Notes under the pieces: generated by a model
What the model saw: the letters and a program-made list of their open reading frames with translations, nothing else
What the model was told of the DNA's origin: nothing
Databases searched by the model: none
Translations under genes and position numbers: made by a program
Shown: positions 10,901 through 20,000 of the stretch, piece after piece
Position numbering within the stretch: the stretch's first letter is position 1
Layout of the letters: each line of letters opens with the position of its first letter
Source of the DNA: a virus
Virus record (IMG/VR): IMGVR_UViG_3300021961_005457
Span: 1-43,464 of that record
Strand: one strand, 5' to 3'
Length of the DNA: 43,464 bases

Positions 10901-13671
10901 GAATTGGCCTGAATGTATGCAGAGTTGGCATAAGAACCAGCTGATACTGCATATTGAGAAGAAATATTTGCCTGTGCATAAGCAGCATTAGCATGTAAGT
11001 AAGCACCAGCAGCTGAACCAGAAGCAATCGTATTTGCTAATGCGTAGGCTGAATTAGCATATGATTCTGCAGCTGCTGAACCAATATTGCTGTAAGAAGA
11101 ACCATCGTTTGTAAATTCCCATTTGTCATTCGTTTCATTCCAACGTAATTGAGTTGGTGTTGAATCACCACGAATAACTCTTAACCCAGCATTCTCTGTT
11201 GGAATACCTGTTGAAAAATTACTGTTTAAATCAATGGTGTTATCAGCAAGAGCAATAACTTCTGTGTTGATTGTTGTTACTTGGCCAGATACAGTTAAGT
11301 TACCAGAGACATTCAAGTCACCAGAAATTGTACCACCAGATGAAGACAGTTTAGAATTTGCGGTTGTATATGCAGAGTTCGCATATGAACTAGCAATTAC
11401 TGCTTTTTCGTCAGCAGTATTGGCTGCCAACAAACCAGCATTAGCATAAACACCTGCTGAATTTGCGGAGAGAAAAGCACCATTAGCATAAACACCAGAA
11501 GTTACGGCTTTCTGGTCTGCCGTATTGGCTGCAACAAAAGCACCATTCGCATATGAACCAGCTGAGAGTGCATTCAACGAAGCTGTGTTGGCAGTTAGAT
11601 AAGATGCGTTGGCATATGAACCAGCAGATAAAGCATTTAGGGCGGCCGTATTGGCTGTTGTATAACCAGAATTTGCATATGAACCAGCTGACAATGCATT
11701 AACTGAAGCTGTGTTAGCTAAATCATAAGCAGCATTAGCATGTAAGAAAGCACCAGCAGCTGAACCAGATGCAATTGTATTTGCTAATGCGTAGGCTGAA
11801 TTAGCATATGAACCGGCAGATGTTGCATTTAAGTTGGCAGTATTTGCCAAGTTGGATGCAGTGATTGCATCTAGACCTGCAGTAATAGCTGATGAAGATG
11901 CTGAATTTGCAACATTGAAAGCTGCATTGGCATGTGAACTAACTGTAGAAATTAATCCTCTAGCAACATTATCTGAAGCAGCAGTTTCAGCAATAGACAA
12001 TTCTCTAATCTGAATGTCAACATTGGCTGCAGGTACAAGAGTAAATGTTAATGTTGTGCCATAAACTATGTAGTCTGAAAAGGGAGCTTGTACAACACCA
12101 TCTTGAGTAACAAATATACTACTCTCGGATGCGGTATTAGATACTTCAAAATTTACATTTATACCATCAGCTACATAATTACGTGCAATGAAAGTACCTC
12201 TAACTGCACCACCAATTGTATTTGCGAATTGATATGATGCATTGGCATGTATAAAAGCAGAGTTAGCAAAAGAGCTAGCGGCCGCTGCATTTGTTATACC
12301 AGTATTAGCTGCAACAAAAGCACCATTTGCGTAAGATGATGCAGAGTTGGCAACACCAAAAGCCGCATTAGCATAAACACCAGATGTTACTGCACGCTGA
12401 TCTGCAGTAGCTGCATTTGTCGTAGCAGTGTTTGCTTGAGTATATGATGCGTTTGCCTGTGTATATGCTGAGTTTGCATATAAGCCTGATGTGACTGCTT
12501 TTTGATCCGCAACAGCTGCATTAATAGTTGCAGCATTCGCCTGTAAATAACTAGAATTTGCTTGAATGTATGATGCATTAGCGTATGCGCCAGAAGTTAC
12601 TGCACGCTGGTCGGCTTGAGCTGCATTAGTTGTAGCTGTGTTTGCCTGTAAATATGCTGAATTAGCATATGAACCAGTAATGGTTATATTTGTTGCATTC
12701 GTATTGGCAAGAATAAATGCGGCATTTACATGTGGTCTAGCATATAAATCAATTGCTGTCGATACTAATGTGTTTGCTAAATTGTACGCTGCATTGGCGT
12801 GTGTGAATATCTGTTCACCATTAATGTAAAAGTTGCCACCAATGCCACCAGAAGTTACAATACCATTTTGGCCAAGTACGGAGAAACTGCCACCTAAACC
12901 AAATCCATCTACACCAGAGTTACCATAAAAATTTACACTACTATTAGCCTTGGCATATGCTGAATTGGCATAAGAACCAGCAGACACAGCCTTTTGGTCA
13001 GCAGTGTTGGCTGCAACAAAAGCACCATTAGCATAAGATGATGCTGAGTTTGCGGCACTAAAAGCACCATTAGCATAAGACTCTGCAGATATTGAAGCTA
13101 TGTAACGAAAGTTTGTACCATCATTAGTGAATTCCCAGTTATCATTTGCTTCATTCCAACGGAATTGAACAGGTAATTCATCACCACGGATGACACGTAT
13201 ACCAGAGTTTTCAGTTGGAGTGCCAGATTCGAAGTTACTATTTAAATCAATTGTGTTGTCTGCAATCTTAACAATCTCAGATGTTACAGTTGTTGTTGCA
13301 CCAGATACAGTTAAATTACCTGTAACTACAACATTACCAGAGATTGTACCACCAGAAGATGAGTATTTTGTATTAGCTAATGTATATGAAGCATTAGCAT
13401 ATACACCAGCGGATTGTGCATATTGAGTTGCAGTATTCGCTTCATTAAATCCAGCATTTGCATGAACGTATGATGAATTGGCGTGTAAGTATGCACTAGC
13501 AGCTGAACCTCCAGCAATTGTGTTAGCGAACGCATATGCCGAATTGGCATATACACCAGCTGAAACTGCTTTTTGGTCAGCCGTATTGGCCGCAACAAAA
13601 GCAGAATTGGCTGTATTCGATACTCTTTTTGCTTGACTCTTAGCTTGATCGCCTAGGTAATTTATTGTCAT
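4981..13671 (-). CDS. Giant Ala/Asn-rich tail fibre 2 (2896 aa) with cupredoxin-like insert
   Basis: The longest gene in the window. Unlike fibre 1 it lacks an attachment domain: the Ala-rich heptad units begin by residue 20 (VSNTANSAFVAANTADQKAV). Beta modules of the GGTISGD...RWNE...TNDGTNY type occur near 13078-13365, 11063-11350, 6365-6665 and 5838-6125, with a variant at 8860-9240. Other inserts are a cupredoxin-like domain (residues about 1256-1375) and four FxxDGxxxxF beta domains. Two of these read GVVQxPxxDY, near 12000-12210 and 5110-5310. Two read QHKSAY, near 7480-7690 and 5340-5550. The C-terminus is hydrophobic (AIAMAIVFGF). Without an attachment domain it may be the distal half of a composite fibre joined to fibre 1 (inference). 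DNA repeats inside make assembly errors possible. Confidence 0.85.
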   Translation of the reverse strand: MTINYLGDQAKSQAKRVSNTANSAFVAANTADQKAVSAGVYANSAYAFANTIAGGSAASAYLHANSSYVHANAGFNEANTATQYAQSAGVYANASYTLANTKYSSSGGTISGNVVVTGNLTVSGATTTVTSEIVKIADNTIDLNSNFESGTPTENSGIRVIRGDELPVQFRWNEANDNWEFTNDGTNFRYIASISAESYANGAFSAANSASSYANGAFVAANTADQKAVSAGSYANSAYAKANSSVNFYGNSGVDGFGLGGSFSVLGQNGIVTSGGIGGNFYINGEQIFTHANAAYNLANTLVSTAIDLYARPHVNAAFILANTNATNITITGSYANSAYLQANTATTNAAQADQRAVTSGAYANASYIQANSSYLQANAATINAAVADQKAVTSGLYANSAYTQANASYTQANTATTNAATADQRAVTSGVYANAAFGVANSASSYANGAFVAANTGITNAAAASSFANSAFIHANASYQFANTIGGAVRGTFIARNYVADGINVNFEVSNTASESSIFVTQDGVVQAPFSDYIVYGTTLTFTLVPAANVDIQIRELSIAETAASDNVARGLISTVSSHANAAFNVANSASSSAITAGLDAITASNLANTANLNATSAGSYANSAYALANTIASGSAAGAFLHANAAYDLANTASVNALSAGSYANSGYTTANTAALNALSAGSYANASYLTANTASLNALSAGSYANGAFVAANTADQKAVTSGVYANGAFLSANSAGVYANAGLLAANTADEKAVIASSYANSAYTTANSKLSSSGGTISGDLNVSGNLTVSGQVTTINTEVIALADNTIDLNSNFSTGIPTENAGLRVIRGDSTPTQLRWNETNDKWEFTNDGSSYSNIGSAAAESYANSAYALANTIASGSAAGAYLHANAAYAQANISSQYAVSAGSYANSAYIQANSSYVAANSASSYANSAFIEANSSYNQANTATTNALSASSYANSAYIQANTANQTAIAASSYANSAYIQANTANTNAATADQRAVTSGVFANSAYSSANSASSYANSAFAAANTADQKGVSAGVYANSAYSSANLASSYSNSAYLAANTADQKAVSAGSYANSAFLAANTSDQKAVTSGVYANAAYTLSNTANQTATSASVYANAAFAAANSAVDTWVRTAANNASNYANSAYSTANTALINAGTADQKAVTSGSYANSAYAQANTGTILAQASFDLANLLSGGTSTDGFARNVANAASSYANSAFVAANTADQKAVSAGVYANAAYTQANSNYTSAVTKLVVTSPGLYYSVDQYSGNNPTIYVSAGETIAFFLDNVSGHPFMLRESAGGTNYNTGLTHVSVNGVVSTGSSAQSQTTGTIYWKVPFDLAGLTYVYQCSVHSGMVGNIVIQQPVSLVASNTTLAFAQANAAFAAANNAVDTWVRSAANSASNYANGAFVAANTADQRAVTSGTYANSAYTQANTAATNALSAGSYANSAYTLANTTALNAAAAFNTANTKFNSTGGTISGDVTVTGNLVISGNVTTVSANNLSIQDNMIYLNANNTVANPDLGFAGNYNDGTYHHTGVFRDASDGTWKFFYNYQPEPDASPYIDTNHSTFRIANLTANLITDVAVIRGYDPINHTNTAYAHANAAFAFANTVSSGTAVDSWVRDAANATSSYSNSAYLAANTADQKAVSAGVYANASYTQANTAVTNAGSASSYANGAFAAANTADQRAVTSGSYANSAYSQANTAVTNSSTADQKAVTSGVYANAAFEAANTADQKSVSAGTYANASFTLANTANVTATSAGVYANAAFLAANTANVNSVSASSYANSAYTQANTGTILAQASFDLANSLSGGTSTDGFARNSANAASSYANSAYLQANTANTTATSSGVYANAAFVAANASINFITLGTANSAASYANGAFVQANTAATNAAQSDQRAVTSGAYANSAYIHANAAFAIANSGGGGTTDTFARNQANASYIHANAAFAVANSGGGGTTDTFARIQANAAFDAANAASGGAFNLSVALDSFVADGNTTTFTLSTTPANENYTLITLNGVTQHKSAYTLTGNVITFSEAPSTSLPIDVVTYYGVPDSAGSYANSAFQTANSAGAYANAAFAAANNATDTWVRNAANAASSYANSSFIQANTADQKATSAGVYANAAFTAANNATDSWVRNAANSASSYANSAFDLANTANVTATSAGVYANAAFAAANNAVDTWVRNAANSASSYANGSFGTANSASSYANGAFIQANTATTNAATADQRAVTSGAYANSAYTHANSSYAFANTVASGSAIDSWVRLAANAASSYSNSAYAAANVADQRAVTSGVYANSSFEAANTADQRAVTSGSYANSAYTLANTKFNSTGGTISGDVNITGNLTITGQTTYANTTTVLLGDNIITLNADIPAATAPTENAGFEVARGSSTNTAILWNETTDKWTFTNDGTNYSNIGSAASESYANSAYLAANTADQRAVTSGTYANAAFGIANSASSYANGAFVAANTGDQKAVSAGVYANAAFGIANSASSYANGAFVAANTKLSTSGGTITGDLTINGNITVSGCTATLTVETLRVHDSIVDVAWDVTGVPALDAGIRVVRGDSNPVMLKWNESIDKWTFTNDGTSYSNIGSSAAEDYANAAFTTANASVNFIAIGTANSAASYANSAFAAANASANFITIGTANSASAYANAAYLHANAAFAAANTGGGGGTTDTFARNQANAAFIQANTAVSLNVAVDSFTGDGSNTAFTLSVTPFSKNFTTVTLDGISQHKSAYNVSSNILTFSDAPDTGVAIDVSTYYGGQQGSGQYQNRNYTGDGTTVNYTVSARTSANSVMVMENGVVQTPITDYTLTGTTLTFTTAPTSGTKIQIRELSYGSDDATVASSYANSAYIQANSAFETANTKASTGKAIAMAIVFGF
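8860..9240 (-). repeat. Beta module of fibre 2 paired with 15390-15765
   Basis: Encodes DNMIYLNANNTVANPDLGFA, then YNDGTYHHTGVFRDASDG, TWKFFYNY and EPDASPYIDT, followed by RIANLTANLITDVAVIRG. It is the fibre 2 copy of the module at 15390-15765. It replaces the RWNE-type module used elsewhere in the same protein. Confidence 0.85.
9541..9905 (-). other. Cupredoxin-like (type 1 copper) domain inside giant fibre 2
   Basis: Residues about 1256-1375 break the Ala-rich repeats with a beta-sandwich pattern: NNPTIYVSAGETIAFFLDN, then SGHPFMLRES, then IYWKVPFD, then YVYQCSVHSGMVGNIVI. The four residues expected for a type 1 copper site are all present: His1302 (GHPF), Cys1359, His1362 and Met1365. The C-x2-H-x2-M spacing equals that of amicyanin, and the flanking GETIAFFLDN and MVGNIVI match plastocyanin-type strands. 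Copper binding is inferred, not shown. Confidence 0.75.
10685..10794 (-). repeat. Tandem duplication of 63 bases (21 residues) in giant fibre 2
   Basis: Copies at 10685-10731 and 10748-10794 match at 46 of 47 bases with a period of exactly 63 bases, which is one 21-residue, three-heptad unit. The near identity contrasts with the diverged neighbouring units and indicates a recent in-frame duplication. Confidence 0.8.
10981..11064 (-). repeat. 84-base near-identical direct repeat, copy 1
   Basis: Differs from 11728-11811 at three positions over 84 bases. Both encode an ANTIASGSAAGAYLHANAA-like segment (the other copy has AF for AY), and they lie 747 bases apart in the same frame within giant fibre 2. 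A related copy with more differences lies near 16310-16390 in fibre 1. Confidence 0.8.
11728..11811 (-). repeat. 84-base near-identical direct repeat, copy 2
   Basis: Partner of 10981-11064 in giant fibre 2, three mismatches over 84 bases. Recombination between the two copies would delete or duplicate 249 codons in frame. Confidence 0.8.
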
Positions 13672-13675
13672 GTCT

Positions 13676-14002
13676 TTAACTTATTTCAAGCACACTTAAA
13701 ATAACATCTGCTGATGATGGTGTGTTGGTTTGAACTCTTAGATAATCACCATTAGTTAATACTAATTTTTGTAGTTGACCAACAGGAACCATGGAACTCC
13801 CAGGTTCGATTGTTGCTTGTTTGACCATATATGAAGTATTACCACCAGAATGTACTGTTACATTTGCAGTAATGTCGGCCGATGTTACATTTGATATTGT
13901 AAAACCAATAACAGTAGATTGTACGCCAATGCCAGATGCATATACGTTAACTGCTGCTGTTCCAACTGCTTGTACTAAACTATTTTTAAAACTGTTTGCC
14001 AT
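13676..14002 (-). CDS. Small fibre-associated structural protein A (108 aa)
   Basis: All-beta-looking protein: MANSFKNSLVQAVGTAAVNVYAS, then TVIGFTISNVTSADITANVTV, then LQKLVLTNGDYLRVQTN, ending DVILSVLEIS. Proteins of this pattern are common, uncharacterised companions of fibre genes in aquatic phages. It resembles the 119-aa protein encoded at 4612-4971: both have an N-terminal MAN, an NV-x-ITV strand, a GD-x-LR turn and a C-terminal EIS. Each follows a giant Ala-rich fibre gene. It has a good AAGAGG ribosome binding site and its own late promoter-like octamer. It could be a fibre cap, tip or chaperone, or a small decoration protein; the sequence does not decide. Confidence 0.7.
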   Translation of the reverse strand: MANSFKNSLVQAVGTAAVNVYASGIGVQSTVIGFTISNVTSADITANVTVHSGGNTSYMVKQATIEPGSSMVPVGQLQKLVLTNGDYLRVQTNTPSSADVILSVLEIS

Positions 14003-14022
14003 GTATAACCTCTTGAATAATT

Positions 14023-14030
14023 TATTTATC
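14023..14030 (-). promoter_or_regulatory. Late promoter-like octamer GATAAATA upstream of the 108-aa gene
   Basis: GATAAATA on the minus strand overlaps the stop of giant fibre 1 and lies 20 bases before the ATG at 14002, almost the same distance as the exact TATAAATA before the 110-aa gene. An AAGAGG ribosome binding site (14014-14009) sits between. The geometry fits a T4-like late promoter of the NATAAATA form. Confidence 0.5.
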
Positions 14031-17000
14031 CGAGTGCAATTGAGAATGCCAGAGAATCTGCTATAATTGTGTTGGCAGAATTATATGCTGCCTGTGCAAG
14101 TATAGTGCCCGTATTTGCTTGACTGTAAGCTGAATTGGCGTAACCTCCTGAAATTACAGATTTTGCATCTGCGGTGTTTGCGGCCGCAAATGCACCATTG
14201 GCATAAGAAGACGCACTGGCCACAAAACCAGTAAGTGTGTTTGCTTGATTGTAAGCTGCAGCTGCCAAAATACCAGCTAATGTTGCATCAGATTGTGCTG
14301 AACCAGCATTAGATGTTGCAGTATTTGCCTGTGAATATGCAGAGTTAGCATAAGAGCCAGCACTCGTTGCATATTGTGTTCCCGTGTTTGCTTGAATATA
14401 AGAAGCATTAGCATAAACACCAGCAGAGACTGCCTTTTGATCTGCCGTATTAGCCGCAACATAAGCTGCATTTGCATGTGGTCTTGCGTATGAATCAACA
14501 GAAGTTGATATTAAAGTATTTGCTAATTCGTAAGCAGAATTGGCATGTACATAAGCTGTATTTGCGGCACCATATGCACCGTTGGCAAATAGTCCAGAAA
14601 TTACTGCTTTTAGGTCAGCAGTTGCAGCATTAGTGTTTGCAGTATTAGCTCTACCAAATGCAGCATTCGCAAAGAAACCTGCAGTGAGCGCTTTACTGTC
14701 TGCAGTTGCGGCATCAGATGTTGCTGTATTGGCCTGAGTAAATGCGGCATTTGCATAATCACCAGCAGTTAGAGCTCTCTGATCTGCAGTATTGGCTTGA
14801 ACAAAACTGGCATTAGCGTGTAAGTAAGCTGAATTCGCATATACACCAGAAGTTACTGCACGTTGATTGGCAGTGTTAGCAATAATATAAGAAGCGTTGG
14901 CATAGACACCAGAAGTAACAGCTCGTTGGTCAGCTTGAGCAGCATTTGTTGTTGCAGTATTTGCTTGGATATAAGATGCGTTTGCATATTCACCAGCAGA
15001 CACTGCCTTTTGATCTGCCGTAGCGGCATCAGTTACACCAGTATTTGCCTTACTGAAAGCTGCATTGGCATATACACCAGCTGAAACTGCTTTCTGGTCT
15101 GCGGTGTTTGCGGCTGCGTAAGCTGCATTAGCGAATGCACCTGAAGATTGTGAAAATTGCGTTGCAGTATTTGTTGCAATATAAGCTGCGTTGGCATGTA
15201 GATATGATGTATTGGCATATACACCTGCACTTGTCGCATATTGAGTACCTGTATTGGCCTGTGTGTATGCAGAATTCGCATAATCACCAGATGTAACAGC
15301 TCTTTGGTCAGCAGTATTAGCTTTTACAAAACCACTGTTAGCATATGATGAAGCAGCATTCGCAACGTCATATGCACCAGATGTATAAGATATCGGATCA
15401 AAACCACGAATAAACGCCACATCTGTAATTAGATTTGCAGTTAGATTAGCAATTCTAAATGTAGCATGTGATGTATCAATGTATGGTGATGCATCTGGTT
15501 CTGGAGAGTAGTTATAGTAGAATTTCCAAGTTCCATCTGATGCATCTCTAAAGACACCAGTATGATGGTAAGTGCCATCGTTGTAGTTACCAGCAATACC
15601 AATATCAGGATTAGCAACAGTATTGTTAGCGTTAAGATAAATCATGTTATCTTCAACGCTTAGGTTTGTTGCACTAATCGTTACAACATTACCAGAAACT
15701 ATCAAGTTACCAGTAACTGTTACATCACCAGAGATTGTACCACCAGAAGCTGAGTATTTTGTATTAGCTAATGCATATGCAGAGTTAGCATATGAACCAC
15801 TAGTTACTGCTCTTTGGTCAGCGGTATTAGCTGCATCAAAAGCACTATTAGAATGTGGTCTTGCATATCCATCAATTGAACCAGATACTAATGTATTAGC
15901 TAATGCATATGCTGAATTAGCATATAGACCTGCTGATACTGCCTTTTGGTCAGCTGTATTAGCCGCAACAAAAGCACTATTGGCATAAGAACTACCAGAA
16001 ATAGAAGTTTGATTTGCAGTATTAGATAATGTATATGCTGAGTTGGCATAAGATCCAGCAGATACTGCTTTTTGATCGGCAGTATTTGCAGCAATGAAAG
16101 AACCATTTGCATGTAAGTATGCTGAGTTGGCATAGTCACCTGCGGCTTGTGCATATTGAGTACCAGTATTTGCTTGAACATATGCAGAGTTAGCGTATGA
16201 ACCTGCAGTCAGAGCTCTCTGATTTGCGGTGTTGGATAATGTATAAGCAGAATTAGCATATGAACCTGCAGCTGTTGCATCATCATATGCAGTATTTGCC
16301 TGAACATAAGCAGCATTAGCGTGTAAGTAAGCACCAGCTGCTGAACCAGAAGCAATTGTATTTGCTAAGTTATATGCAGAATTGGCATAAGAACTTGCGG
16401 CTGTTGCAGTTTGGTTTGCAGTATTTGATAATGTGAATGCAGAATTGACATGTAAGTAAGCAGTATTAGCATAAACACCAGCAGAAACTGCTTTCTGATC
16501 GGCCGTATTTGCGGCATCAAACGCACCATTGGCATATGAACTGGCAGAATTGGCCGTAAAACTTGGAGTATTAGCCTGAATGTAAGCCGCATTAGCATGT
16601 AAATAAGCCGAATTGGCATATAAACCAGATGTAACAGCTCTCTGACTTGCAACGTTAGAATTAGTGTACGCTGAGTTGGCATATGAACCGGCAGATACTG
16701 CTTTTTGGTCAGCAACGTTTGCGGCTAAGAATGCCGAGTTGGCATAATCACCAGCAGTAAGTGCAATTTCTGTACCAGTGTTTGCTTGTGAGAAAGCAGC
16801 ATTTGCATATGTCTCACCAGAATCAGAACCAATGTTACGATAGTTTGTGCCATCGTTTGTGAATGTCCATCTGTCTGTAGTTTCATTCCACAAAATTAAT
16901 ACGTTTGCAGATACACCACGTTCAACGGAAATACCTGCACTCTCAGAAGGCAAACTTAATTGTGGTAAGTCAGCATTCAAATTAATAATATTGTCGCCAA

Positions 17001-20000
17001 TATTAAGTTGTTGTGTATTTAAATATGTTGTTGAACCAGAAACGTTTAAGTTACCTGTAATATCAACGTCACCAGTAATTGAACCACCAGCAGAAGCAAA
17101 TTTAGTATTGGCGTGGTCAAAAGCTGCATTAGCGTATACACCAGCACTTGTTGCATACTGTGTTCCAGTATTTGCTTGAGTGTAAGCTGCGTTAGCGTAT
17201 GCACCAGATGTTACTGCACGTTGACTTGCTACATTGGAATTAGTGTATGCAGAGTTAGCATATGAACCAGCTGATGTTGCATACTGTGTTCCAGTATTTG
17301 CTTGAACGTATGCAGAATTGGCATAATCACCAGATGTAACAGCTCTTTGATCTGCCGTATTAGCTGCAACAAACGCCGCATTGGCGTGAGTGTATCCAAC
17401 ATTAGCATATACACCAGATGTTACGGCACGTTGGTCGGCCGTTGCGGCATTTGTTGTAGCGGTGTTTGCTTGACTGTAAGCAGAATTAGCGTAAGAACCG
17501 GAAGTTACTGATTGTTGATTTGTTGTGTTTGTTGCAACAAAAGAAGCATTAGCGTGTAAGTAAGCGGAGTTAGCATATGAACCAGCAGATACTGCCTTTT
17601 GATCTGCAGTATTGGCCGCAATAAAAGATGAGTTAGCATAATCACCAGATGTAACAGCTCTTTGGTCAGCAGTATTAGCTAATGTGTAGGCAGAGTTGGC
17701 ATATGAACCAGAAGTTACAGCACGTTGATCTGCCGTAACTGCGTTAGTATTGGCAGTGTTTGCTTGTGTAAAAGCTGCATTAGCATAATCACCACTAGTA
17801 ACAGCTCGTTGGTCAGCAGTTGCCGCATTAGTGTTGGCAGTGTTTGCTTGTGCGAAAGCACCATTAGCATAAGACTCAGCTGCATCAGTTCCAATATTTA
17901 AATAGTTGGATCCGTTATTTGTAAATGTCCACTTATCGGTTACTTCATTCCACAACAATGCAACATTCGCAGAAGAACCACGTTCAACGGAAATACCAGC
18001 ACTCTGTGAAGGTAAATCAAACTGGCCAACGTCAGAATTCAAGTTAATAATATTATCAGCAATATTAACTTGTTCTGTGTTTATGTAACTTGTTGTGCCT
18101 GAAACAGTGAAATTACCAGTAACAGATACGTCACCAGAAATTGTACCACCAGCAGAAGCAAACTTAGTATTAGCATGGTCATATGCGGAGTTTGCGTGAT
18201 TAAACGCAGCAGTTGCTGAACCAGATGCAATAACATTAGCAAAAGCATAAGCTGCATTAGCGTATGAACCAGCACTTACACCTTTTTGGTCTGCTGTGTT
18301 AGCAGCTTCAAAAGCTGCATTGGCATAAACACCAGCTGACTGTGCATACTGTGTTCCAGTATTTGCCTGTATATAACTGGCATTAGCATGTAAAGTCGTT
18401 ACGTTTGCTTGATTATATGCCGCATTGGCATAAACAGAAGCAGAGTTGGCAGTATGACTAGGAGTATTGGCCTGAATGTAAGCCGCATTTGCATGTAAAT
18501 ATGCAACGTTAGCATATGATTCTGCAGCTGAAGATGCAATGTTGGAGTATAAAACACCATCATTCGTAAATTGCCAAGATTTTACCAGTTCATTCCAACG
18601 AAGCAATACTGGATTTTCATCACCACGAATAACACGAATACCGGAGTTTTGCGTTGGTGTTCCAATTGTTTCTGCACTAATATCAATAATCGAATCTTCA
18701 ACAGTCAATGTTGGAACACTCAATCGTGCAGAAGTGCCAGAAACGGTTAAGTTACCAGAAACTGTTAAGTCACCAGATACAGTGCCGCCAGCTGCAGATA
18801 GTTTTGTGTTAGCAGTAATAAAAGCAGAGTTGGCATAATCACCACTAGTAACAGCTCGTTGGTCTGCTTGAGAAGCTGCAGATGTTGCAGAATTGGCTTG
18901 AACATAAGCCGCATTTGCATAACGACCAACTGTGTTTGCATTTTCGAATGCTGAATTTGTATGTGTTCTAGCGAATGTATCAACAGCAGTAACTGACAAA
19001 CTATTAGCATATGCAAAAGCACTAGTTGCAATAGTGAATGATATATTAGCTGCATCAAAAGCACCATTGGCGTGGTTTAGAGCTTGAATACCTGTTGCTA
19101 AATCAATAACTGAGTTTGCTTTTGCGTATGCAGCCAAACCAATTAATGTTGCAGTATTAGCCTGAGAAAAAGCCGCATTTGCAAATTGTGAAGACTGTAC
19201 ACCAGTATTTGCTTGAATAAAAGCAGCATTTGCGTGATTGTAAGCTAACGTTACTGTATTTGCTTTTATAAATGCTGAATTAGCATATGAACCAGAAGTT
19301 ATAGCACGTTGGTCAGCCGTGGCCGCAATTGTATTTGCAGTATTTGCTTGGTTGAAAGCCGCTTGAGAAAATGTAGGACTTAAAGTATTTGCAGCCTCAA
19401 AAGCTGCATTAGCGTGTGACCAAGCTGAGTTAGCAACAAAGCTCGGAGTATTTGCCTGAGTGTATGCAGCGTTAGCATAGTTACCAGAAACAACTGCTCT
19501 ATTGTTGGCAAGATTAGCTCTAGCAAAAGCCGCTTCTGCGTGAATTGTTACAACAGAACCAACAGCAAATGACGCATTAGCTTGTAAGTATGCTGAGTTG
19601 GCATAGTCACCAGCACTTGCAGCACCAATTTGAATAGCGCTATTGCCGTCACTGTATAACCATCTATTACCAGTTTCATCCCAAGTGATAGCTGCATTTG
19701 GTTCAATACCACGTTCAATCTCAATACCAGCATTCTGTGTTGGAGTAGCAGATTGTCCTAAGTCAGCATTCAATGTGATGATGTTATCACCAATGTTTAA
19801 CTGATTCGAATCAACGTAAGTTAAATTACCAGTTACAGTTAAATTACCTGTAACAACTAAACTGCCAGAAATTGTACCACCAGTTGTAGATAGTTTTGTA
19901 TTTGAATTTGCAAAGGCTGCATTAGCATGTACATACGCAGAGTTGGCATATGAACCAGCATTAACAATATCAGTCGCACTATTTTGTGCGGTGTTGTATG

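Noticed and set aside
13672-14030. Possibility that fibres 1 and 2 are one gene broken by frameshift or stop
   Set aside because: A complete 108-aa gene with its own ribosome binding site lies between them, and fibre 2 has its own start.
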